From the NCBI GenBank assembly GCA_030141605.1, contig JAQGDQ010000103.1, positions 290,001 to 354,000 of the forward strand: 64,000 bases of DNA, written 5' to 3'. Position numbers and translations under genes: made by a program. This DNA is from Tubiluchus corallicola (lineage: Eukaryota > Priapulida > Priapulimorpha > Priapulimorphida > Tubiluchidae). Shown one piece after another: positions 27,706 to 40,100 of the stretch. Numbering within the stretch: position 1 is the first letter of the stretch; each line of letters starts with the position of its first letter. The notes under the pieces were generated by a model, which worked only from the letters and a program-made list of their open reading frames with translations, was not told the DNA's origin and ran no database searches.

Positions 27706-30700
27706 TGTATGTATGTATGTATGTATGTATGTATGTATGTATGCATGTATGTATGTATGCATGTATGCATGTATGTATGTATGCATGCATGCATGTATGC
27801 ATGCATGCATGTATGCATGCATGCATGTATGTATGTATGTATGAAATGTACAAATATCATAATTCACTTCTTTCAGGAGCTTTGCAGTCTTACTTTAGTC
27901 CAGTTTCAAGTCAACATGATCATTACACGAGATATAATGAAACAGTCACTAAAATATAATGATATTAAAATATGGTCATCAATTCTGCGTGAAATGAAAA
28001 CTCTTAGCCTTTATCAATTTAAAAAAGAATCAAAGAAATACTTATTACAACAGCATAATTAATTCACCACAATTTGACTCATTATGATCTTAAGTTCCTA
28101 ACAAAACTTGTTGTGCTCAAATTTGTATGTTATAACTTATGAGAATTCCAATGTAATATTAATTGTCAATTGTTGCACTTATTTGGAGAAGAACCCGAAA
28201 GCATAATGCTCCTTCCTCCTCCTCACTGCGATTCGCATATTTTATGTGTTAACAATTTGTGTGTATGATTTACTGTGAAACAAATTTATAATTCAATTAT
28301 AAATTTGTTTAACATGCAAAAGTTTTTCGGCCATAACACGAAAGCAGTTCAAACTATAAATTTGTAAGTTTCAAGGCCAAAAGCTAATGTATTGTACTAT
28401 CATGTTGTGAAATTCCAACTTTATAGCGCACTGGCTACTGATAATATTATTGTCTAAACTCGGTGCATTTTTTCTGCTTCAGCCAATATGTGGCGAATCA
28501 TTACGTGCTATCTAACCCTACTAGCTGGCTTAAATTATATTCCACACATGGCGTCTTGTTTGAAAATGAGGAATATACTCGGCGTAATCAATTCTAGCCA
28601 CGAATACAGGATATTAGCTGCAAATATTGACACTTGTTACATCAGTATTTGCTGATCGAATTAGAGAACTGTTGAGATACCTGTTCAATCTTTGAATGGC
28701 TTCCTTCACGAAAATGATATCCCAGAATCCGTCACAGTTCGAAAATATAATTGCAGTTATTGTACAGCAGTTAAACATAAAAAACTCTGTTTAAGGAAAA
28801 CAGGATGATTCCTCACATCCTACTTCATTTTGAAGTAAGGTAACAAGTACACATCTCAACACCTGTAACAACGCCAAAACGGTTCCGATAATTAAATATA
28901 ATGTTAAAAACTTTATTACCGGAGAGCCAGCCCAAGTACTGATGAAGTCACAACTGAACATAATTTTCAACAACGCAAACATTTCAAAAGCGTCTTTGCG
29001 AAAGCGAAAATTGAAGTGTAGAGTGATACCATACACCATTCAATGTGATATACAAAGACTCGACAAATTTTAGGTACAAAATTGAAATTTCAAGTTTACC
29101 GTTTAACACAGCGGTAAACTTGAAACTTGAAATTTTTGAACCTAAAATTTGCCGAGTTTTTGTGTGAACTATCCGGCATGTGCACTACATCACAACTGAA
29201 CACCTCTAAACTGAAAGGTACAGCATCTGCATTTTGTACAGCGCGTTTTTGAGATGCCGGCGCAAGTGCCCAACTAACTAGCGAATGGCAAAATACATAT
29301 AACAGCAAAGAACTAGACTCACGTTTTGGCGTTCCCATTTTGAATGCCAATTATACCACTAATGACGTCATTTGTGGACTGATTAAAGCAATGTAAAATT
29401 AGACATCTAATTTCGTGACATTTCTGCTTGAATATTAGGTGCGTTGCAGAAATTTGAATTAGTTTAAGCAGCTTACGCTTACAGAACGTTACGATTCACT
29501 AACGAAAAGTCAATTTTCAATTTTCAGTTGAATGGCGGCAGCCAACGCACCTGAAAATTTCTACACAGCGGCAGTATAAATTAACTTTATGCTTTATAAA
29601 CAGTGTTTTTGCAAACTACTTTGTTATATTTTTCTAAGTTTAAGTGATAACAGTACAATTAACCCAAAGTGCCAAGTGACTTGTCCTTTCCTTTAAAATT
29701 TTAAAATAAAATTGCTTAAATTATTGGCACAAAATTTCTAGAAATTAAGTTTCACATCTTGTCTTTAGTTTTTTCCCACAAAATGGCACCTTAATTATCA
29801 CTCACAGCTGCAATGTTTATTTTTCACGTATCATTTAAGTCTACCGTCCTCCTAAATTGTAAGCAGTTAATTGCTTTTATGGCTGTTTTTTACGTTGCCA
29901 AATTACACGTAACAAAAGCAATCAGAAGCCAGCTGCAATTTCATACTTGAAACAGACGTTGTAATAAGTACCATAATGGTATAGATTTCAATAAACTTTG
30001 TACCTGATATTACGTTTAGTTGTTTGAATTATTCTGCCGCTGTCTGCACTCTTATTGTTTTCTTCGCAATATTTTCCTGTTTCAGTTTCGGCGCGTTCAC
30101 ACCAGCGAGTTTTCACGTCCAGCAACTTACACGCGTGTTCGGGCTATAGAGCAAAACATGATGCGAGTTACTCTCCGAATGTAAGCTGCGAGAAGTGTCA
30201 AGAGTAACTTGTGCAGACGAGACAGTAACTTGCAGAAAACCAAGTAGCAGCAACTGTCGGCTACGGAGAGATTGCAACAGGTTGTTGACAGCAACTCGCA
30301 AAGCAGTACGCAAAACTCACGATAGAAAATTCCCTAGTCTGAACGCGTCGTTGGGACTATGATCTACAGCTATGGCCTTTCAAGCAGCAATTCAAAAAAT
30401 GTGCACGTTTCAGCTTATAAACATTGACTTCTGTAGATTATCCGCAAATGTTTTTGTACTGAAGTTAAATGATTACCAAATAAGTTATACTGAATTATAA
30501 AAATGTAAAATTTATGCTATAGTTGGCACTCGCCTCTTGCAGTCAGAGCTGCTTGACTTAGCAGATCCTGATAATTGACATCATCAGAGAATCCCACGAA
30601 GGGAAACCGAGTTGCAGGATATTTGTACTTCTCCAGTTCCTTGTAAAGACTAGGACCAACAATGTTGCTGAACGTGAACGCTTGATCATAGATGATGGCG

Positions 30701-30983
30701 ATGTGTCTCCATCCATAAAAACTGAACACCTAGAACAAATATCGTCTTTTATAGCTTCAAAAGTAGTGATCAGTATTTTACTCTTGAATGGGATAATATT
30801 TTTGCTAAATAAAATCGCTTTAATTAAGAAGAGCTCGTAAGAAACGATTCAGTCCAGATCCGGTTCGAATTATTTGTCTGTTTGTGCGAATTCCGTAGCT
30901 TAAAGAGAAGCTCCAAAAGATGGTGAAGATAGAGGATTTGAATTTCATCCACAAGAGTATCCAATTTGTTTCCGATCTTCATC

Positions 30984-31039
<56 letters not shown>

Positions 31040-31056
31040 CTTATTCCCTCTCTCTC

Positions 31057-31111
<55 letters not shown>

Positions 31112-34100
31112 ACCTGTGGTATTACATTCTTTTCATTCTTGCGATTTACTTCTTTTCAATAAACAACTGTCACAGTTTCTAGATAGATAGTAGCGCAGTG
31201 TTTTGTTACTAATCGACCATTGGCTGATGAAAGTGGCACAGTATTAAAACCCGTGTGGCGGTGGTCTGTAGAAAGGTGTTCATACAGACAATCCAAATAA
31301 CGAAAAACTAAGCGTAGATGAACAACACTAATAGACTGTCTTACCTTTTCAAAGAACGTAGACAATCTACCTACATTGTAAGAAAGTCGCGTTAATGTTG
31401 AATATTTGCTCTTGTCACCCAGACTAGCTGACGTTCCGACTGAAGTTATTAGAGGTAAATTCCAATAAGCTGCAGTTCGACCTAAATTTACAAAAACAGA
31501 ACTGACATCACAGTAAATATACTAGCTATTCGTGCAAAAAAACATTAATTTTGGCATAACTCCATTTAATTTTTTTATCCATAGAATATTCGTAGTTCCT
31601 GCCAAAACCGCGATGTTAAGGACGATTGTCATTATTGCATGATCAATTTTTTTATTAATAATTAAAGAAACCCCGGATGCTTCTCAAAGATAGATTTTAG
31701 ATATTTCACTGTGATAAGATGGAATTAATAAACTTAATTGTTTATGTATATTCAGCAACTAACCTAACAACTAATTAATTGAATGATGGAGCATGTGACT
31801 TCAAAAAGTTCTGAGTTCGAATCCTGGTTGACACAATTTTTCAATTTTTCTTAGGTATTGCTCCTTCGATTAACTAACTGTTAATTTAATAAATTATTAC
31901 GTTTATTAATTTCTGCTTCTCACAGCTCAATATCTAAAAAATAATTGTTACAGATTGATAGTCCGTTTAGTTAAAATTACAGAAATTTCGTAGATCTTCA
32001 AGTTTCCATTGTAAAGAGGCCTATAGTAATGGGGGTCACTATGCCATCTAACCATCTGCGATGATTGTTTTCGATTAATGATAACCACCATTATATTTGC
32101 CAGGCGGAATAGAAATTGATGCCAATATTTTAACAATTAAGCTATCATAGTCAACATTTCACTATTTGGATCTTTTAGCTCCTATGAAGGCCTAACTGTT
32201 GGAAGTGTTTAAAGAGACTACTTTTTCGCTTGTCGAAGATCGTTATTGACTTTATTCTTAACTTTAACTTGGTAAAAGGACAACAAAACACTTTTTTATA
32301 AATGAAGCTTAAAGAAAAAGCCAAGTCTTTTGGAAAGTTAGGCTTATTTCTATTTTCACAAAAAATGTTAGAATGATTTAGTAACAAAACTGCTTGGTGT
32401 AATATGTAAGATCACTTTAAATTCGCGATCACTTCATGCTTGGGCGCTCTACGATGTACTTACGAAAAGTCACGATCCCCCACTTACGTCGTAATTTTCA
32501 AACGAATGATGGCAACCACCACGGCTGAAAATTTCTATTCAGAATTTAGATTTTGCTACAAATTTTCAAGCCAAAAGAATGTTTTTCGCTATTTATTTTT
32601 TCTTCAACTGCTGCCTGATTGGTGGATCAGTTGCTCAGTCGGTTGCTTATAACACTTACCCAGAGCTGATACTAACCCATTGTAAGTTTTCTACACAACT
32701 CTCCACCTGCAAGCTTTTATCCAGCTCTCGGCGCACGACCATGGTTGCTGGCAGGATCGGGACATAGTTTATTACCAGTTCTCTGAGGTGAGACACTGCA
32801 CCACTAGCTGTATCTTAGACGCATTCTTCCTCAAGAAGGTAAATAGCCAATGGGTAGATGAAATCTCCCAGAAGCAGTTTTCACTACAGCACCCACCCAA
32901 TTAGTAACCAAGCTCGAGTTGCCCAGTTTCAGTCCTTTAAGCACACGCCCGAACGTCGACTAACCTCACGCTACAGACGACTACTGCTGCAAAATGAGGT
33001 AACTGTAAAAGTAATCAAAGTTTTTTCTTCCGTTTAATATTAAATCTTGCTATTGAAATGCGTAAAATCGGCACCTGTTTTGGTTAACATGAAAAAACCA
33101 TAATGCCTAAGCACACCTCCGTAAAATGTAACATGAAGCCTTAGACCCGCTGATTTTTTAAGTAAACCCTTCGACACAGAAACTTCATTCAAAAAGCAGA
33201 TTAATTACACCTGCGCGTTTGATTTTGCTGGTTCACATACTTTATTGCCTTCTAGAAAATTGCAGGATAACAATCGCAAACGCATGTTGCATAATCATTT
33301 TATTGTGAATAAGAGACGACAAGTTAATCTGATTTGCAGATAAGCAGCCAGGTAAAGCGTTTTACCGCCACCATGAAATCTTACCGATAATATACTATCC
33401 CACTTTGACACAATCTACTAAGGATTACTAAGCTTTGGGCCTTTCGTTCTTTGATTTGACTAATGTATACTAATATTCTTCCACTAATGCCTCTACTAAT
33501 TCTTTCAATACACAGTCAACCAGCATGATCAGAGCATTACAACGTGTTATGGATTGTAATTATCAAACGACTGTCACAAACAAATCACGTGACTGCCTTC
33601 ATTTGTAACTAATCTAGGTTTTCCATGAACGCTTGCGTGAACTAATCAATTATAATGTCGTCAAGGAGTTAATTTATCAATTAGGATCAGGAACTGATTG
33701 AGTGATGGCGACACGAAATCAAAGGATGGAATTATTATCACGTGTGAAAATTAATGTGGATTCTGGGCTTCTTCAGTGATTATAATAACACGTATATCAA
33801 ATTAATAGAGCGCACTGATACCAAAAAGATATAAACTATGAGTATAATATGTTGAAAAGGTTGATACATCTTTTGACTTACTTGCTTAAGTTTATCTTTT
33901 GACTTTTAAAGTGGAAAGGTGGCTACGATAAAAAGATTCCACACAGAAAAGGCTTTGGGGAAAACAAAAAAATCGGTAAGTAAGGTAATAATCAACCCGA
34001 GTAATCAGTGACAGAAGTTAATCAATGTTAATTCAGGCTAGCAAAATGTTGGGTGTTTGCCAGGAAAATCGCTTCTGCTGAATATCATCCATTGTACTGC

Positions 34101-37100
34101 GGATTAAAAGGAGGAACGTATATATGCTTTTGAACTTAACTAAAGCACTCGTAAAGAATTTCGTCTTACGAAATCACCCGAGATAATTCGATAGGTACCG
34201 GTCGTGCCACAGCCAGTAACTCAGTAAGTAGGAAAACTGGATGTTGTGGTGTTAAAAAATAGATGCCAGGTTGAAGTGATCTGAACGGTGGGAAAAAAAC
34301 AACATCAATTCCAGTTTCATGAACACTTCAATTTGTGTGCTTAAAGGAAAACCAGACCAAATCTTATACTGTAACTCAAAACAATCTTCTACCCTACAAA
34401 ATATTTAAAGGGAACACATCATTTTTTCAAGAATGACTTACTTGAAAGAATTAGTACTGCAGAAACCTAATTTTACATTCGCGCGTCTAGTTTTTCGTTG
34501 CTACATGCGTTTTACCATTCGCTAGTTAGATAGGCACTAACACCGGCTTTTCAGAAACACATGCGTGCAAAAAACAGGCGTGGTACCTCTCAGTTCAGAT
34601 GTGTTGAGTTGTGACGTAGCGTGAGCACATCAGTAAACTTGGAATAGGAATTTTTAAACTTAAAATTTGTTACGTTTTCGCGTATCACACTCAATGCTGT
34701 ACAGTAGCACTGTACTTCAATTTTCGCTTTCACAAACATGTGCAACACGGAAGCTGGTGCTGCTGAAATTATGTTCGTTTGTGACATCATCACTAGCTGG
34801 GCCCCGCTTTAGCTTATAACCTGTTATTTAATTTTCAGAAACATTTTGGCATTATTGTAGGTGCTAATGTGTGTGCTTTTTACCGTACTTCAAAATGAGG
34901 CAGGATACGAAAAATCATCCCACTTTCCCTTAAAGGGGAAGAAAAGGGATTTTAAAGTATGTTTCAAAAACGTTCCTTATAATACTACTTAGCATTATGC
35001 TTAGCTTTTGAAAGATTTATGTAACTGGATAAGTATTCGCGCCACCTGGTAAAAGAGTATTGCATCGCCATCCCTGTGTGCACTACTGATTCACCAAAAA
35101 ACACATTACTCATCTTATCGACAAGATAAACTAATTTATACTTTTTGCTTAGTATTGATTTTGCTACGAAAGCTCTGATTATTTTGTCAAGCTTTGCACA
35201 ATGTTATCTAAATTTGTAGCAAACGATTTATGGTTAAAATGTCTGCGCCTAACGGTCATCGCGGGAGTTTAAATTTACGAGTTTTATACAGCGTTGCTGC
35301 TAACACAAACCTTGCATGCAATAAGACAGTATGTAAGTATATAAAACTTCAAGACGAAGGTTTTTTTAAAGCTTTATTTATGAAGGAAGTTTTCTTGTAC
35401 TTCATTTCCTATAGTAAATTTGAATAGCATCAACACTCATCCAATGATCAGCAGACTCTGCAACGCTATTATGGTTTTTATTGCACCATTACGCTCTAAA
35501 CTATTATAGGTAATTAAGCAGCCAGCAGACAACGCTGATGCAATTATCGCATCACTATAGTCTAGCTTTACAACAAAATGCAGTTCTGCGAGTTGAACGT
35601 TACAATGTTGTAATGTTACACTGTGCTGCTATAATGTTACAATGACCAGGAGGGGGTGGTTTCATGTAGTTCAACAGCATTTATCTGTTTCTCTTTATTT
35701 GTATTTATCCATTTCGTTTCAGGCACATCACGGGTAAAAAGTAATAAATTTACAAATATTGCATAAACAACAAAATATCCTTTACTTTCATAAAGCTAAA
35801 AAATCGTCTTAAAATTTTGTATCGTCTATATCTTATTGCGCACAGAGCTTGCATTAATTAGCAGTAACGTTGTATAAAACGTCAAAGTTTAAACTCCGTT
35901 AGGCGCAGTCATTTTAACGGTAAGTCGATTGAAACAAGTTTAGGCAATGCTGCATAAAGTGTAAAAATGGTCAGAGCATAGGAAAATGTCACAGGATAGC
36001 AGTCACAATTAATTTTGGCTAGGGTTAGGGTTAGAGTTAGGGTTGTTTCTTTCTTTCCGGTGCCTTTTTATGCTTGTGACTTTTTTACCTGGATTCACTT
36101 CATGTTAACCTTTGCACAGCAAATTAAAGCATCTTATCTTGCAGTGCTGGGAGAATAACCGCTTGCGGCCGTTTGTCTATCTGTGTGTCCTCCAATATGC
36201 CAAGTTTCTCAAAAGCGAGTCGTAGCAATGTAACCAAATGTTTCATGAGGCACGTGATAAACGCCAAAGCTCAGCCTTTAACTTATGTCGAAATGTCAAA
36301 CGTCAAAGTAAAAAGCGATGCTATGAATCTGTTTAGTAGTGTACCTATACATCCTCGCGAATCCTATGGTCATTCAGTCTTGGTTCGCCTATTTTTGAGT
36401 CAAAAGGGAAAAGGCAATTTTATGATATGTCCCAAAAAAATTTCCACAAGTTACATTACTTAGTATTATGCTTACCAGTTTGAAAGAATAATATGATGGT
36501 TGGAAAATAATGTAAAATGTCCACGCCTGCTTGTAGAATGCCACTGACTCACCTTCCCAGTGTGCACCACTGATTCACCAAAAATGTATTTTTAATCTTA
36601 TTGACCAAAAAGAGTGTGCTACGAATGCTCTGGTTATTTTTTCAAACTTTACGCAACATTATCTGAACTTATTTCAAACGGCTTAGCGTCAAAATGGCTG
36701 CATCTAACGATTATTGCAGGAATTTAAATTTTCAAGTTTTATGCAGCGTTGCTGTTAATGCAAGCTCTGTGTGCAATAAGGCAGCATAATGTAGGTTACA
36801 CAAAATTTCAGCACGATTTTTTTAGATTTACGAAAGAAAAAGTTTTTTTGTGTTTTAAGCAACACCTGTGTGGGTGGGCCGGATCTGAGAAAAAACTAAG
36901 ATACATGTACTAAGAACGTAAAAGAAGATACATCTCCATTGAAACTAGGAGCAACGCCCATCAAAAAACCTTTAGAAGAGGCCTAAATTAGGGAGAAGCG
37001 GAACGACACCTGAAACCGCCTAAATTTCGACATTGCGCAACACCTCTTTCCCGACGGCCACGCGGCAGGTCCAACGTTTCTCAGATTTCGCTATTTCCTA

Positions 37101-40100
37101 CAAAAACATAATATCACAGTTTTGCAGAATTTATACGAAAACTCCGCATTACTGTAGCTTCAGCTAACTCCCTGGCACAAACCAGGCGTATCTTTGCTAG
37201 GATCAGAAACCATACACCATGGAACTACTTTTATTCATAATTACTTCACAGCGTAAAACGATTAATTTGTATGAATGATTAGCTGCTTATAATACCTAAT
37301 GATTACACTGCTCATCTGTATAAACCGCATATTGTATTAACAGTCAAATGCAATTAGCGCACGTATGAGAGGCAATCAACTATAACATGATCGTGTTGGC
37401 CTCAAAGGTAACAAAATTATGATTACAGTTTATACTAAACAACTACACAAGCGCTTCCTTTCTTGTCGAATCTTCAGTTTAATCATCTCGTTGAAAATTA
37501 CGAAAGGGTAACTCAAAATACATAGCTTTCAGCGATTTTGTTACAAACTTGTTGGCACCAACATTTTAACGCATTATTCTATACACCTATAACACCCTTC
37601 ATTGAACGGGCTATTCAACCATTACCAGCACCACCGGCAGCCCTTTCCCAATCTCCAGAAATAAAAGGCATAAGTTTTCCAAAAACCGGCAAGAAGGGCC
37701 ATTTTGGAGTTTTTTGCCCCCCCGTTCCTCCCGATGGGCTCGATTTGAAAAATAAACTTCCAGGTGCGAACCTGTGGTTGAGAACTTTCGTTTGCTGGCA
37801 TATCGTTAGTTGGCAGCTAATTTCAAAACTGCTTAAATTTAAATATTTATCTTTTCTGCCTAGCTTACTTTACCTTGCCATATGTCGCCTTACCTTGCCT
37901 TACCTTTGCTTTATCTTACCATGACTTACCTTTGCTTTATCTTACCATGACTTACCTTAACTTAACTTACCTTACCTTACCTTACAACACTTTACTTTAC
38001 CTTTATTCATCCCGTACTGTAATTTGTTTAAAAAAATTGCTTTTATTTACAAATTTGTGCATTAATTTTAATGAAACCTGTCTCGAGTAGGGCGAAATAG
38101 CGACTAGACTACCACCACTTAATCTGTTTAATGTAAATAACTGAATTACTTTCTCTTACCTTCTGATATACAGCTAATGTAAAAAAAATTAGGTTAACAT
38201 GATATGCACTATAATGCAACGTAATATGAGAGTGTAAAATAATGTAATCTAACGTAATATTATGTAATGTAAAATAATTTAACGTACGCATTATAATGTA
38301 ACTTGGTGTAATTTAAAATACTTGGGTGTGAGATAATGACGCAATGGAACTCGTTGCAATGTAATATTTAGCAAACAAATATAATCAGGCAATGTAGGAA
38401 TCTTGCTGCGAAGGAAATAGAGACAGAGAGAGTTCTACGCTCGTATCATAAAACACATAGGGCTGGGGTTTTCTAAATGTGAGTAATGCAGTAAGTAATC
38501 TTCAAACTGAAGGACTGGCGTTCAAATTCAAATGTTCGGCAAGGAATGTAAAAATATGTGTATTGAAAAATATAGATAGTTGCGTCGGAAACAGGACAAA
38601 ACTCACAGGACAAAAAATTTGCACAGTATAGACCAAAATTCTGTAAAAGCACTACAAATAGGAATATGACACATTGGAGCTAAACTTGTGACGGAGGTTT
38701 AGAGGAACTTTGTTTCCCTCCACATCAGCAACTCCGATTAAATGTCACACCCATCCAGCACAAGAATACGTATATGCGTAGAATACACCTTTACCTCAGG
38801 AGATACCTTTAACTCATTACCCACATTGTGAAGATTATGAGGCGTGTCTTGAGAAGATTTGTAATCCCTTCACGGAATCTGAGGTGCGCTAGGCTTGTTT
38901 GCCATAATTAATTAATTATCTAATTAATTCAGCTCGAATAATTATTGATGCGCATTCATTAACCAAATTGCAAAGCAGCCTCACACACCTCTCGACCATG
39001 TATGGAGTCCAGACCCAATTAATCGGCCAAGTTATTAATTCGTATTTAGTGGCAAGGAAAAGAAAGCAAGAAAGCAATAAAAAAGAGAAACTGATGAAAC
39101 AAATCGATCTCGGCATGCGCATTACTCGTTTTGAACATTTTGAGTGGTAAAACGTAGTGCGCATGCTCAATCAACATTTAACGCTGATTTGCTTTACCTA
39201 GATGAATAGTAATCACGGACGCGTTAAACTTGACGTTAATTCATTTTAACATTAACTAATCCTATAATAAAGGTGTAATCTTTAGGCTTATTCTTTCCTT
39301 CAGCAGCCAATTATAAAGATATCCACGCACACTGTAATAATTAATTTAGGATGACAGATTGTGAGGCTAGCCTGTCGTTTTCTTGTCTTCTAAATACCTG
39401 GGAATTACAAGCTTAGGCGGACTTTTGGCGTAGCTTAGACGGCTTCGTTAGCTGGGACTATAAGTTCTCTTAAAGCACAAGAAAACGCTCTTCATATATA
39501 AAACTTGAAAATTCGTCTTGAAATTTTTATATCACTTACGTACTGTCTTATTCCATTCAGGGCTTGCGTTAGCAGTAACGCTGAATTTTACTTGTAAATT
39601 AAACTTCCGCGGTGATCGCTAAACGCAGCTATTTTAAGGGTAAGTCGTTTGAAACAAGTTTAGATAACACTGTACGAAGTTTGAAAAAATAACCAGACCA
39701 TAAGTAGCACACTCTTCGCTAACTAAGCAAAAGTTTAAATTACATTGTTTTGTCAATAAGATCAATAATGTTTTTGGTGCGCACTGGGATGGCGATGCAA
39801 TGCTGTTTTACAAGTCGGAGCGAACATTTTAAATTATCAAGAATTTTCTTTTCCAGTTACATAAGTCTTTCAAACATGTAAGCGTAATGCTAATATAACT
39901 TTGTATGTGGTATACTTTAAAATTCATTTTTCTTCTCCTTCAATGATTACACACATTCACAGAAATGTACTGCAATTTAGTTGTGAAAAACAGTGCACGC
40001 GCTGGTGGCGAAATTGTGATGTGACTGGGTGGTCCGTTGAGTGAGTTAATGGTATCTTTGACACATATGATGAGTTGCTAACTTGTTTAGAACTTATATC

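Noticed and set aside
27101-28062. 200-250-codon ORFs of Met-Tyr-Val-Cys or Ile-His-Thr-Tyr repeats
   Set aside because: They are translations of the (ATGT)n array in all frames. Only the segments outside the array carry LINE protein.
36173-36463. 96-codon plus-strand ORF
   Set aside because: It runs into a family D element, lacks a recognised domain and has no splice context.
37538-37924. 128-codon plus-strand ORF
   Set aside because: Its C-terminal part is the CTTAC repeat and the rest matches no family I know.
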